Below are positions 42,052 to 50,939 of a stretch of DNA of 64,000 nt, piece after piece. The stretch is from Paracoccaceae bacterium. Its GTDB lineage: Bacteria > Pseudomonadota > Alphaproteobacteria > Rhodobacterales > Rhodobacteraceae. Location: the NCBI GenBank assembly GCA_020637675.1, contig JACKKD010000003.1, positions 1 through 64,000 of the forward strand, given 5' to 3'. A program made the position numbers and the translations under genes. The notes beneath the pieces are model-generated. The model worked only from the letters and a program-made list of their open reading frames with translations, had not been told where the DNA came from and did not search any database. Position 1 is the first letter of the stretch. Every line of letters starts with the position of its first letter.

Positions 42052-42953
42052 GAGCGCCCCCTCAGCATACGGAAGGCATCACCGAAGGCTTCAAGCGCGC
42101 TCGCCGGCACGATCACGGTCTGCTTGCCCGCGCCCTGCCCCACCGCCGTCAGCGCCTCCACCTGTTTCAGCGCCACCTGGAACTGCGCCGCCTCCAGCCC
42201 GTTCTCCTTGATCGCCGCCGCGATGGCCGAGGTCGCATAGGCCTCCGCATCCGCCGTGATCCGCCGCGCCTTGGCCTGCTGCTCGGCGGCGTAAAGCTCG
42301 GCGTCGGCGTTCAACTCCACCGACCGCTTCTTGCCCTCGGCCTCGGTCACCTGGGCGCGGCGGGCGCGTTCGGCGTTGAGCTGCTGGAGCATTGCCGCCC
42401 GCGTCGCCTCGTCGAGGTTCACGTCGAGCACCTCGGCTCGCGTCACCTCGATCCCCCAGTCGTCGACCATCGCGGCGACCTGTTCGCGCACCTTGGCGAT
42501 AAGATCGGAGCGGTTCGACTGCACCTGGTCGAGCTCCATCTTGCCGATCTCGCTCCGCACGATGCCGGCGACCGTCGTGGCGATGGCCGCGTCCACGTCG
42601 CGGATGCGATAGACGGTCTTCTCCGGCTCGGTGATCCGGTAGAAGACGCTCGTCTCGACCTTGACGAGCACGTTGTCGGCCGTTATCGCGTCCTGAAGCG
42701 CGTTCGGCAACTGGCGTTCGAGCACCGAAATCTTGTGCGCCACGCGGTCGAGGAAAGGCACGATGAAGTTGATGCCCGGCCCGAGCACGGCGCGGAGCCG
42801 GCCGAACCGTTCCACCACATGCTTTTCCGACTGCGGCACGATCCTGACGCCCAGCCAGACGCAGAGCAGAAGGAAGAGCGCGAGTGCCAGCACCGCACCG
42901 TTGCCGCCGATCAACTCGCCGATGAGCCCGCTGCCGTCCATACCGTCCTCCAC
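42048..42953 (-). CDS. SPFH/stomatin-like protein (QmcA type)
   Basis: A 301-residue protein with an N-terminal membrane helix (about residues 14-32, AVLALALFLLLCVWLGVRIV) and a band-7/PHB domain: VVERFGRLRAVLGPGINFIVPFLDR, DAIAT..., and DNVLVKVETSVFYRI. A helical AERARRAQVTEAEGKK stretch follows. Such proteins form membrane rings that hold proteases such as FtsH. Paired with NfeD by a 4-base overlap. An alternative ATG four codons in is possible. Confidence 0.88.
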   Translation of the reverse strand: MEDGMDGSGLIGELIGGNGAVLALALFLLLCVWLGVRIVPQSEKHVVERFGRLRAVLGPGINFIVPFLDRVAHKISVLERQLPNALQDAITADNVLVKVETSVFYRITEPEKTVYRIRDVDAAIATTVAGIVRSEIGKMELDQVQSNRSDLIAKVREQVAAMVDDWGIEVTRAEVLDVNLDEATRAAMLQQLNAERARRAQVTEAEGKKRSVELNADAELYAAEQQAKARRITADAEAYATSAIAAAIKENGLEAAQFQVALKQVEALTAVGQGAGKQTVIVPASALEAFGDAFRMLRGRS

Positions 42954-43013
42954 TGTCCCCGAAACGGACTATGCCTGCGCGCGCCGCCGGTGGAAAGCCC
43001 CGGCACGGCGACC

Positions 43014-43499
43014 TCAGGCGAGATGCGGGCGGAACGCCTTGATCACCGCCTCGTAGACCGCGCGTTTGAACGGCACGATGACGGCCAGCATCTCGTCCGC
43101 CTTCACCCAGCGCCACTCGGCGAACTCTGGGTGGTCGGTCTCGATGTCGATGTCGATGTCGCGGCCGAGGAACCGGAACAGAAACCAGCGCTGGCGCTGA
43201 CCGCGATACTTGCCGCCCCAGATCTTGCCGACGAGCTCCTCCGGCAGGTCGTAGGTCACCCAGTCGGGCGACTTGGCGACGAACTCGACAAGGCCGGCTG
43301 AGACTCCTGTCTCCTCCCGAAGCTCACGCAGGGCCGCCTCGCGCGGCTTCTCGCCTTCGTCGATTCCGCCCTGCGGCATCTGCCAGGCGGAAGCCGGGCC
43401 GTCGTGCCGGCGCCCGGCGAAGATGAGGCCGGCGTCGTTGACGAGAACGACGCCGACGCAGGGGCGGTAGGGCAGGCGGGCGGCCTTCTCGGTCATCAT
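43014..43499 (-). CDS. rppH: RNA pyrophosphohydrolase RppH
   Basis: A 161-residue NUDIX enzyme that removes pyrophosphate from the 5' end of mRNA, starting RNase E-dependent decay. The start matches RppH (LPYRPCVGVVLVNDAGLIFAGRR), then WQMPQGGIDEGE and REAALRELREETG. The stop of ctpA overlaps its start by ATGA. Confidence 0.93.
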   Translation of the reverse strand: MMTEKAARLPYRPCVGVVLVNDAGLIFAGRRHDGPASAWQMPQGGIDEGEKPREAALRELREETGVSAGLVEFVAKSPDWVTYDLPEELVGKIWGGKYRGQRQRWFLFRFLGRDIDIDIETDHPEFAEWRWVKADEMLAVIVPFKRAVYEAVIKAFRPHLA

Positions 43500-44839
43500 T
43501 CGGCGGCGGCGATGGCGGACAGGCCCTTGAGGATGTCGATCGCATAGGCGAGCTGGTAATCCTCCTCGCGCAGCTTGGCGGCAGCCTCGGCACGAGTCTG
43601 CTCTTCCTCCCAGACGCGCTTTTCGTCGTCGCTCATCGTGTCGTTGGTGATGGCCCCGCGCAGGTCCGCCTCAGAACGCGAGCGGGTCGCGGCCGAACTC
43701 TCCGCCTCCGTCGCCGCTTCGGTGGCAGTCTTCGGTTCAGGCTGTTCCACCACGATGTCCGGCGCGATGCCGAGCGCCTGGATCGAGCGGCCCGAAGGCG
43801 TGTAGTAGCGCGCGGTGGTCAACCGCATCGCGCCCTCGCCCCTGAGCGGGATCACCGTCTGGACCGAGCCCTTGCCAAAGGACTTTGTGCCGACGACGAT
43901 GGCGCGGCGGTGGTCCTGAAGTGCGCCGGTGACGATCTCCGAAGCCGAGGCAGAGCCGCCGTTGATGAGGACGACGATAGGCTTGCCCTCGGTCAGGTCG
44001 CCCGGCTCGGCGTTGAATCTCTCGCTGTCCTGCGGGTTGCGGCCACGGGTCGAGACGATCTCGCCCTTGTCGAGGAAGGCGTCCGAGACCTGGATGGCCT
44101 GCGTCAGAAGCCCGCCGGGGTTGTTCCTCAGGTCGAGCACGAAGCCGTTGACCTTGTCCATGCCGCCGGCTTCCTCGACCGATTTCTTCAGCGCATCCGA
44201 CATGTTGTCGTAGGTCTGGTCGTTGAAGGTGGTGACGCGGAGGACCACCGTGTGCCCCTCGAGCCGGCCACGTGCCGCGGTGAGCTTGATCGTGTCGCGG
44301 ATGATCGAGACGTCGAAGGGCTCCTCCGTCCCCTCGCGCGCGACGGTCACGACGATCTCGGAACCCACCGGCCCGCGCATCTTGTCCACGGCCTCGTCGA
44401 GCGTGAGGCCAAGGACGCTTTCGCCATCGACATGGGTGATGAAGTCGCCCGCCTTGATCCCGGCCTCGGCCGCCGGTGTCCCGTCCATTGGCGAGACGAC
44501 CTTGATGAAGCCCTCCTCCTGCGTCACTTCGATGCCGAGGCCGCCGAACTCGCCCCGTGTCTGCACGCGCATATCGTCGAAGGCGTCGGGGGCAAGATAA
44601 CTCGAATGCGGGTCGAGCGAGGTCAGCATGCCGTTGATCGCGGCCTCGATCAGCTTTCCCTCGTCCACCTGCTCGACATACTGGGAGCGGATGCGTTCGA
44701 AGATGTCACCGAAAAGGTCGAGCTGCTCGTAGACATTCGGCTTCTGCGTCTCCTGCGCGACGAGAGGCCCTGCCACCTGCGTCGTGAGCACCACGCCGGC
44801 GATCGTGCCGCCAAGGGCAGCCATCAGAAATTTGCGCAT
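43496..44839 (-). CDS. ctpA: C-terminal processing peptidase (S41 family, CtpA)
   Basis: A 447-residue exported serine protease. It has a signal-type N-terminus (about residues 1-28), a PDZ domain (FGGLGIEVTQEEGFIKVVSPMDGTPAAEAGIKAGD) and the S41 core: FVLDLRNNPGGLL, VLINGGSASASEIVTGAL with the catalytic Ser, and GTKSFGKGSVQT with the catalytic Lys. The C-terminal tail (Glu/Ala-rich) is typical. It acts in the periplasm on cell-wall enzymes or lipoproteins; the envC gene upstream fits that role. Confidence 0.93.
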   Translation of the reverse strand: MRKFLMAALGGTIAGVVLTTQVAGPLVAQETQKPNVYEQLDLFGDIFERIRSQYVEQVDEGKLIEAAINGMLTSLDPHSSYLAPDAFDDMRVQTRGEFGGLGIEVTQEEGFIKVVSPMDGTPAAEAGIKAGDFITHVDGESVLGLTLDEAVDKMRGPVGSEIVVTVAREGTEEPFDVSIIRDTIKLTAARGRLEGHTVVLRVTTFNDQTYDNMSDALKKSVEEAGGMDKVNGFVLDLRNNPGGLLTQAIQVSDAFLDKGEIVSTRGRNPQDSERFNAEPGDLTEGKPIVVLINGGSASASEIVTGALQDHRRAIVVGTKSFGKGSVQTVIPLRGEGAMRLTTARYYTPSGRSIQALGIAPDIVVEQPEPKTATEAATEAESSAATRSRSEADLRGAITNDTMSDDEKRVWEEEQTRAEAAAKLREEDYQLAYAIDILKGLSAIAAAE

Positions 44840-44843
44840 CGCT

Positions 44844-45980
44844 TCAGTCTTCCCTTGTCTCGGTGAACCACGGGGCGGGGTCCACGGGCTCCTTGCCCTG
44901 TCTCAGCTCTATATAAAGCGTTTCCGTCCGCTCCGCGCCACCGCCATCTTTGTCGCCCCCGGCAAGGATGGCACCCTCGGGCGCTATGCCCCCCATCAGC
45001 CCGACCGGCGCACCGGCGTCGAGCACATCGCCGGTCTCGCCGAAAACGGAGGCGAGTCCGGCAAGGACGAGAAGATAGCCTGACGCTGGCTCCGCGATCA
45101 TCACATTTCCGTAGTCAAGAAGCGGGCCACGATAGCGCACCGTCGCAGGCCAGGGCAGCGTCACGAGAGCGCCGGGCCGGGTGGCGATCAGGAGGCCTGG
45201 TCGTCGGATGCCGGCCGCATCCGCCTCGCCGGCGCGGCGCAGGAGCGTGCCCTGAACCGGCAGGGGCAGCGTCCCTTTGGCTCCGGCGAAATCGCCCATA
45301 GGCGCGCCAATGTCGGTCTCCATACGGAAAAGGCCGGCCGCGAATGAGTCGAGGCTGTCGGCGCTGGCAACCAGCGCCTTCAGTTCCTCCGGGTCGTCGA
45401 GAAAGCGGCGCGGCAGGTCGGTCCGGTCCTGGATCGCCTGCGCCAGGGCCGTCCGTGCAGCCTGGGCAGCGTCGAGCCCCCGCTGGAGCGTTTCCGCCAC
45501 CTCGGCCTGAAGCTCGCGAACGCGACGGAGTTCATCGAGCTCTGCGCGCAAGGTCTCGGCCTCGGCCTGGAGCGCCGGGGTGACCGAGGCGAGGATCATC
45601 CCCGATCGCGCCGTTCCAATCGGTCCGTCGGGATGGAGGAGCAGAAGCGGTTCCGCCCCACGCTCCATCATCGCCATGGCGCCGAGCAGGGCGCCGATTC
45701 TCTCGCGCCGCGCGGCGAAGGAGGCTTCAATCTCCGCCTCGCGCGCGGTCGCGCGCCGCAGCGCGTCCCGCAGGGCGCCGAAACCGCGTTCATAGGCGCG
45801 GATCGTGCGGGTCAGAGCCGACACGCGCTCGCGCGATCCCTCCGCCGCACTAAGCGCCGCCACCGCCTCGCGCAGCTCCGCAGCAGCTGCCTGCGCTTCG
45901 GGTGCCGCCGGGTCGGCGGCGCGTGCCGGCTGGCCGAGCGCGAGCGCGAGCGCGAGGAGAAGGGCCGCCGCGCGCATCAC
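44844..45980 (-). CDS. EnvC-like murein hydrolase activator (degenerate M23 domain)
   Basis: A 378-residue exported protein with a signal peptide (about residues 1-21), a long coiled coil (about 28-250) and a C-terminal LytM/M23 domain. In that domain the sequence GNVMIAEPASGYLLVLAGL lacks the metal-binding His of active endopeptidases, as in EnvC, which activates amidases at division. The start overlaps the gpmI stop by ATGA and the stop lies 4 bases before ctpA. It likely takes part in daughter-cell separation. Confidence 0.85.
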   Translation of the reverse strand: MMRAAALLLALALALGQPARAADPAAPEAQAAAAELREAVAALSAAEGSRERVSALTRTIRAYERGFGALRDALRRATAREAEIEASFAARRERIGALLGAMAMMERGAEPLLLLHPDGPIGTARSGMILASVTPALQAEAETLRAELDELRRVRELQAEVAETLQRGLDAAQAARTALAQAIQDRTDLPRRFLDDPEELKALVASADSLDSFAAGLFRMETDIGAPMGDFAGAKGTLPLPVQGTLLRRAGEADAAGIRRPGLLIATRPGALVTLPWPATVRYRGPLLDYGNVMIAEPASGYLLVLAGLASVFGETGDVLDAGAPVGLMGGIAPEGAILAGGDKDGGGAERTETLYIELRQGKEPVDPAPWFTETRED

Positions 45981-47497
45981 CGCTCGATCAGGCTCCGGCC
46001 CGTCATCTCGGGAGGAAGCGGCAAGCCCATGAGGTCGAGAAGCGTCGGCGCCAGATCGGCCAGCCGGCCGTTCCCCAGCCGCGCGCCGGCAGGCCCGCCG
46101 ACGAGCACAACGGGCACCGGGTTCGTGGTGTGCGCGGTGTGGGGCCCACCCGTCACCGGGTCGATCATCACTTCGCAGTTGCCATGGTCGGCCGTCACGA
46201 TCATCGCTCCGCGCGCCTTCTCCAGCGCGGCGACCGCGCGGCCGAGGCCACGGTCGACTTCCTCCACCGCGGCGATGGCGGCGGAAAGGACGCCGGTGTG
46301 GCCCACCATGTCCGGGTTTGCATAGTTGACGACGATGAGGTCGTAGCGCTTTCCGATGGCGTCGACGAGATGATCGGTAACCTCAGGCGCCGACATCTCG
46401 GGCTTCAGGTCATAGGTCGCCACCTTGGGCGAAGGAGCCATGTAGCGGTCCTCGCCTGCCTCGGGCACTTCCTTGCCGCCATTCAGGAAGAAGGTCACGT
46501 GCGGATATTTCTCGGTTTCGGCGAGGCGGAACTGCCGGAGTCCATGTGCCGCGACCCAGGCGCCGATCGTGTTGACCACGGGGCGCTTCGGGTAGGCCGC
46601 TGCCATGAAGGCATCGTGCGTCGTCGAGTAATCGACCATGCCGAGCAGTGCCGCCCAGTGCGGTCGCCGGCCGCGCTCGAAGCCCTGGAACGCATCCTCC
46701 GCAACCGCGAGCAGGATTTCCCGCGCGCGATCGGCGCGGAAGTTGAGGCAGAAGAACCCGTCGCCGTCCTTCGCGCCGTCAAAGCCCGCGATGACCGTGG
46801 GCTGGATGAATTCATCGGTCTCGCCACGCCCATAGGCCTCGGCCACGGCGGCCTCGGGGGAGGCCGAGGCAAGTCCCTCGCCCTTCACCATCGCGGCGTA
46901 GGCGCGCGCGACGCGCTCCCACCGGTTGTCACGGTCCATCGCGAAGTAGCGCCCCGTGACGGTGACGACCCTCGCCCCCGACGGCAGCCGGCGCACGAGG
47001 TCGGCGATGAAGCCGTCCGCAGATTTCGGCGGCACGTCGCGGCCATCGGTCACCGCATGGAGCGCCACCGGCACGCCACCCGCCGTTACCATCTCGCAGG
47101 CGGCGAGGACGTGGTCGATATGGCCATGCACCCCGCCGTCGGAGATCACGCCCATCAGGTGCGCGGTCCCTCCGCTGGCCTTCAGCGACTGGACGAAGGC
47201 GGCCATCGCGGCGTTGGAAAAGAACGACCGGTCCTCGATCGCAAGGTCGATCTGGCCAAGGTCCATGGCAACGACGCGCCCCGCGCCGATATTCGTGTGC
47301 CCGACCTCGGAATTGCCCATCTGGCCCGTGGGCAGACCGACGTCCGGCCCATGGGTCACGAGGCTTGCATGGGGGCATCTGGCGATGATCCGGTCAAAGG
47401 TCGGCGTCCGGGCAAGCGCCACGGCGTTGCCCTCGGTCGCCTCTCTCAGACCCCAGCCGTCGAGAATGCACAGAACGACGGGTTTCGGCGCGGTCAT
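45977..47497 (-). CDS. gpmI: 2,3-bisphosphoglycerate-independent phosphoglycerate mutase
   Basis: A 506-residue glycolytic/gluconeogenic enzyme of the alkaline-phosphatase superfamily: PVVLCILDGWGLREATEGNAV at the start, QMGNSEVGHTNIGAGRVV with the nucleophilic Ser, NYANPDMVGHTG and VTADHGNCE with metal ligands. The ATG at 47497 gives the usual N-terminus; an upstream in-frame ATG nine codons earlier is less likely. It begins a gpmI-envC-ctpA-rppH overlapping series. Confidence 0.95.
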   Translation of the reverse strand: MTAPKPVVLCILDGWGLREATEGNAVALARTPTFDRIIARCPHASLVTHGPDVGLPTGQMGNSEVGHTNIGAGRVVAMDLGQIDLAIEDRSFFSNAAMAAFVQSLKASGGTAHLMGVISDGGVHGHIDHVLAACEMVTAGGVPVALHAVTDGRDVPPKSADGFIADLVRRLPSGARVVTVTGRYFAMDRDNRWERVARAYAAMVKGEGLASASPEAAVAEAYGRGETDEFIQPTVIAGFDGAKDGDGFFCLNFRADRAREILLAVAEDAFQGFERGRRPHWAALLGMVDYSTTHDAFMAAAYPKRPVVNTIGAWVAAHGLRQFRLAETEKYPHVTFFLNGGKEVPEAGEDRYMAPSPKVATYDLKPEMSAPEVTDHLVDAIGKRYDLIVVNYANPDMVGHTGVLSAAIAAVEEVDRGLGRAVAALEKARGAMIVTADHGNCEVMIDPVTGGPHTAHTTNPVPVVLVGGPAGARLGNGRLADLAPTLLDLMGLPLPPEMTGRSLIER

Positions 47498-47566
47498 GGG
47501 GCGATCCTCGTGGTTGCGGGCCACGTTCTAGGACGCATGGGAAGCCACCGCAACAGCCCGTCGCGC

Positions 47567-48193
47567 CTATGGGCGGTCCTCCTGGTCGGCCGACCCGCGC
47601 AAGCGGCCCTCGCGGAACCAGGCGATCGCGTCCTCAAGCCGGTCGTCGCCCCAGAAGAGCTCGTCGCCGACCACGAAGCTCGGCGCGCCGAAGATGCCGC
47701 GCGACCGCGCCTCGTCGGTCGCCTCGAGGTAGGCCGTCCCGATGGCCTCCGACATCGCCCGGCCGGCAACCTCGTCGCGGTCCCGGCCAAGCTCGCGCAG
47801 CGTATCCCCGAGATTCGGCTCGCTCCCGGCGGGCTCTCCCGCGAGGAACCAGCGCCGGTAGGTCGCCGTCACATAGTCGTGGCACCAGCCCTCGGCCCGG
47901 GCGAGAACTGCGACCCGGTTAGCGAGGTCGAACTCGGTCAGCGGATAGGGCGCGGGAAGCGTCGGCTTCAGCCCGTGCATGGCGGCGCGCCGTTCGATGT
48001 CGCGCCACATGTAGCGCGCCTTCACCGGCTTGTTGGCGAAGGGGATGTTGTTCATCTCCAGCATGATCGCGCGGACGCTGAATGGCCGCCAGTCGAACCG
48101 GATGCCGGTTTCCCGTTCGATTGCCGGGAGGCGCGAGACGGTGAGGAAGGAATAGGTGCTGCCGATCGAGAACCAGAACTCGATGTGTTTCAT
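47567..48193 (-). CDS. 2-hydroxychromene-2-carboxylate isomerase family protein (DsbA-like fold)
   Basis: A 208-residue protein of the HCCA isomerase/kappa glutathione transferase type: IEFWFSIGSTYSFLTVSRLP at the N-terminus with the Ser that replaces the thioredoxin-fold cysteine, then GIFGAPSFVVGDELFWGDDRLE at the C-terminus. Such enzymes act in naphthalene breakdown or as general glutathione-dependent isomerases; no breakdown genes are near. The ATG at 48193 follows an AGGG; a longer in-frame reading upstream is an overlap with rlmH and was rejected. It lies between rlmH and gpmI, where most relatives have no gene. Confidence 0.85.
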   Translation of the reverse strand: MKHIEFWFSIGSTYSFLTVSRLPAIERETGIRFDWRPFSVRAIMLEMNNIPFANKPVKARYMWRDIERRAAMHGLKPTLPAPYPLTEFDLANRVAVLARAEGWCHDYVTATYRRWFLAGEPAGSEPNLGDTLRELGRDRDEVAGRAMSEAIGTAYLEATDEARSRGIFGAPSFVVGDELFWGDDRLEDAIAWFREGRLRGSADQEDRP

Positions 48194-48291
48194 CGAGGCC
48201 CTCCAAATCCCGCGTGATCGGCGTTTCCGGCCGCCATTATGGGCGGACGCCCGCCAAAGGCAACCGGCGAAAAGAAGGTTGCGGAATACCG

Positions 48292-48762
48292 TCACACCCG
48301 GTGATACGGCGCCCCGGCAAGGATCGAGGCGGCGCGGTAGAGCTGTTCGGCCAGCATCACGCGGGCGAGCATGTGCGGCCAGACCATCGGCCCGAACGAG
48401 AGCACTAGATCGGCACGCTCGCGCAAGACCGGGGCGAGGCCGTCGGCGCCGCCGATGAGGAAGGTCATGTCCTGCCGGCCGCCGTCGCGCACGCGCGCGA
48501 CCAGCGCGGCGAAGTCGGGTGAGGTCAGGCCGCGCCCACGTTCGTCCATCGCCACGGTGAATGCGCCCTCGGGCAGCGCCCGGGCGAGAAGCACCGCCTC
48601 GGCCTCCATCCCGCCGCCCTTCCTGTCCTCCACCTCGTGAACGGACACCGGGCCGAGCCCGAGGGGCCGGCCCGTCCTGTCGAACCTTCTGAGGTAGTCG
48701 TCGAGGAGCACGCGTTCCGGTCCGGCGCGGAGCCGGCCCACCACGCAGAGATGCAGCCGCAT
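48292..48762 (-). CDS. rlmH: 23S rRNA pseudouridine-1915 N3-methyltransferase RlmH
   Basis: A 156-residue SPOUT methyltransferase, dimeric, acting on the 70S ribosome at helix 69. Motifs are FLIGGADGL (SAM-binding knot) and LAEQLYRAASILAGAPYHR at the C-terminus. The start overlaps the rsfS stop by one base (TGATG). Confidence 0.96.
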   Translation of the reverse strand: MRLHLCVVGRLRAGPERVLLDDYLRRFDRTGRPLGLGPVSVHEVEDRKGGGMEAEAVLLARALPEGAFTVAMDERGRGLTSPDFAALVARVRDGGRQDMTFLIGGADGLAPVLRERADLVLSFGPMVWPHMLARVMLAEQLYRAASILAGAPYHRV

Positions 48763-49136
48763 CAGGCCTTGCGCACTGCCGCGAGACCCGCGCCCGGCTG
48801 CATCCACATCTTCTCGAGCTGGTAGAACTCGCGCACTTCCGGCCGGAAGACATGGACGACGACATCGCCCGCGTCGATCAGCACCCAGTCGCCCTGCTCC
48901 TTGCCTTCGGTGCGGCAAGTGCGGCCGAATTCGTGCTTCAGCCGCTCGACCAGCTTTTCCGCGATCGCGCCGACCTGGCGCGACGAGCGACCCGAGCAGA
49001 TGACCATGTGATCGGCGACAGAGGACCGGCCGCGGAGGTCAATCGCCACCACGTCTTCGGCCTTGTCATCGTCGAGGGAGGAAAGCACCCGCGCGAGGAG
49101 TTCGTCGCTGGTGGCTTCGATGGGCGCGGCCGTCAT
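48762..49136 (-). CDS. rsfS: Ribosomal silencing factor RsfS
   Basis: A 124-residue protein that binds L14 on the 50S subunit and prevents joining when nutrients are low. Family motifs are visible: AEDVVAIDLRGRSSVADHMVICSGRSSRQVGAIAEKL, QGDWVLIDAGDVVVHVF and REFYQLEKMW. I chose ATG 49136, with AGGGG 8 bases before it; another ATG two codons upstream is possible. A 19-codon upstream reading frame overlaps this start by ATGA. Confidence 0.93.
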   Translation of the reverse strand: MTAAPIEATSDELLARVLSSLDDDKAEDVVAIDLRGRSSVADHMVICSGRSSRQVGAIAEKLVERLKHEFGRTCRTEGKEQGDWVLIDAGDVVVHVFRPEVREFYQLEKMWMQPGAGLAAVRKA

Positions 49137-49192
49137 CGGCATCGCCCCTGCGGCCCGGGAAGCGGCCGCGGTGTGGGTAGGTAACAGGACAT
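49133..49192 (-). CDS. Possible 19-codon upstream open reading frame before rsfS
   Basis: On the minus strand an AGGAGG lies 3 bases before an ATG that opens a 19-codon frame rich in Pro (9 visible charged or Pro residues) and ends in a TGA overlapping the rsfS ATG as ATGA. This is the geometry of a coupled leader peptide. The AGGAGG-to-ATG distance is short, so translation is uncertain. Confidence 0.3.
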   Translation of the reverse strand: MSCYLPTPRPLPGPQGRCR

Positions 49193-49359
49193 CGTCCTCC
49201 TGAGTTGCGCGCCGCCCCGCCCCGGCGCTGGGAATGATCATAAGGTAACATCGCGAATGTAAAATCTCAATGAGCCCCCTCGTTTCCCGCAGAGCCGCAC
49301 GAAAGGCGCCCTTGCGCCGGTCTTGCGGGACTCGGGGCGAAGGTGTATCTGCGCCTTTC

Positions 49360-49446
49360 ATGAAACGTATCTTCGACATGGACGACCGCGCGCGCCTGCC
49401 CTGGCGGTTCTTCGGCGCGACGATGACGGTACTGGCGCGGCTTTGA
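49360..49446 (+). CDS. Possible 28-residue small protein upstream of leuC
   Basis: An open frame of 28 codons starting ATGAAACGT and ending TGA, 65 bases before leuC. The product (MKRIFDMDDRARLPWRFFGA and a short hydrophobic end) has a basic-aromatic character. It has only three Leu codons and no Leu run, so it is not a classical leu attenuator peptide. No strong ribosome site precedes it. It may be a real small gene or chance. Confidence 0.35.
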   Translation: MKRIFDMDDRARLPWRFFGATMTVLARL

Positions 49447-49511
49447 TCGCCGGCCACCCCTGTCGCCCCTTCGGTTTCTGACCCCCGATTTCCCACCCGC
49501 GGAGAGGACTC

Positions 49512-50927
49512 ATGTCCGGCAAGACGCTTTACGATAAGATCTGGGACGCCCATGTCGTCGACACCCAGGACGACGGCACCTGCTTGCTCTACATCGACCG
49601 CCACCTCGTGCACGAGGTGACGAGCCCTCAGGCCTTCGAGGGCCTGAGGATGGCGGGGCGCAAGGTGCGCAGCCCCGAAAAGACCATCGCGGTGCCCGAC
49701 CACAACGTGCCCACCACCCCTGACCGTGTGAAGGGCATCGAGAACGAGGAAAGCCGCATCCAGGTCGAGGCGCTGGACAGGAACGCCAGGGATTTCGGCA
49801 TCAACTACTATCCGGTGAACGACATCCGCCAGGGGATCGTCCATATCGTCGGGCCAGAACAGGGCTGGACGCTGCCGGGCATGACGGTTGTCTGCGGCGA
49901 CAGCCACACCGCCACCCACGGCGCCTTCGGCGCGTTGGCCCACGGGATCGGCACGTCTGAGGTCGAACACGTTTTGGCCACGCAGACCCTGATCCAGAAG
50001 AAATCGAAGAACATGAAGGTGGAGATCACCGGCAGGCTCCGCCCCGGCGTCACCGCCAAGGACATCACGCTCAGCGTCATCGGCGCGACCGGCACCGCAG
50101 GCGGGACCGGTTACGTGATCGAATACATGGGCGAGGCGATCCGCGACCTTTCAATGGAAGGCCGCATGACCGTTTGCAACATGGCGATCGAGGGCGGCGC
50201 GCGCGCGGGCCTGATCGCGCCGGACGAAAAGACCTTCGAGTATGTGATGGGCCGGCCCCATGCGCCGAAGGGTGCGCAGTGGGAAGCGGCACTCGCCTGG
50301 TGGAAGACGCTGAAATCGGACGACGACGCCCGTTGGGACAAGGTCGTGACCCTGAAGGGCGAGGATATCGCCCCCGTCGTCACCTGGGGCACCAGCCCCG
50401 AGGACGTGCTGCCGATCACCGGCGCGGTGCCGTCGCCGGAGGATTTCAAGGGCGGCAAGGTCGAGGCGGCAAGGCGGTCGCTCGACTACATGGGGCTGAA
50501 GCCCGGCATGAAGCTGACCGACATCAGGATCGACACCGTCTTCATCGGCTCTTGCACGAACGGACGCATCGAGGACCTGCGTGCCGCAGCCGCGATCCTG
50601 AAGGGCAAGCACATCGCCCCGGGCATCCGCGCGATGGTCGTGCCGGGCTCGGGCCTCGTGCGCGCGCAGGCGGAAGAGGAAGGTCTGGCGCAGATCTTCA
50701 TCGATGCGGGCTTCGAATGGCGGCTTGCCGGCTGCTCCATGTGCCTCGCGATGAACCCCGATCAGCTTTCGCCCGGCGAACGCTGCGCGGCGACGTCGAA
50801 CCGCAACTTCGAGGGACGTCAGGGCCGCGGCGGACGCACCCACCTGATGAGCCCCGCGATGGCGGCGGCGGCGGCGGTCACCGGGCACCTCACGGATGTG
50901 CGCGAGATGATGGCGGAAACGGTGTAA
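49512..50927 (+). CDS. leuC: 3-isopropylmalate dehydratase large subunit
   Basis: A 471-residue aconitase-family protein that, with LeuD, converts 2-isopropylmalate to 3-isopropylmalate in leucine synthesis. The Fe-S cysteines are in place: FIGSCTNGRIEDL and AGCSMCLAMNPD. Also visible: VCGDSHTATHGAFGALAHGIGTSEVEHVLATQ. GGAGAGG precedes the ATG. leuD follows after 12 bases. Confidence 0.97.
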   Translation: MSGKTLYDKIWDAHVVDTQDDGTCLLYIDRHLVHEVTSPQAFEGLRMAGRKVRSPEKTIAVPDHNVPTTPDRVKGIENEESRIQVEALDRNARDFGINYYPVNDIRQGIVHIVGPEQGWTLPGMTVVCGDSHTATHGAFGALAHGIGTSEVEHVLATQTLIQKKSKNMKVEITGRLRPGVTAKDITLSVIGATGTAGGTGYVIEYMGEAIRDLSMEGRMTVCNMAIEGGARAGLIAPDEKTFEYVMGRPHAPKGAQWEAALAWWKTLKSDDDARWDKVVTLKGEDIAPVVTWGTSPEDVLPITGAVPSPEDFKGGKVEAARRSLDYMGLKPGMKLTDIRIDTVFIGSCTNGRIEDLRAAAAILKGKHIAPGIRAMVVPGSGLVRAQAEEEGLAQIFIDAGFEWRLAGCSMCLAMNPDQLSPGERCAATSNRNFEGRQGRGGRTHLMSPAMAAAAAVTGHLTDVREMMAETV

Positions 50928-50939
50928 GGGACAACGGAC

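Noticed and set aside
45902..48217. Very long open frame on the strand opposite gpmI, and similar ones opposite flhA (11501-13228) and fliF (3170-4717)
   Set aside because: These are antisense frames of GC-rich genes with strong codon bias; their products are low-complexity Arg/His/Gly-rich text with no family motifs.
48194..48865. Upstream extension of the isomerase reading frame
   Set aside because: It would overlap rlmH fully in another frame; the normal N-terminus starts at 48193.
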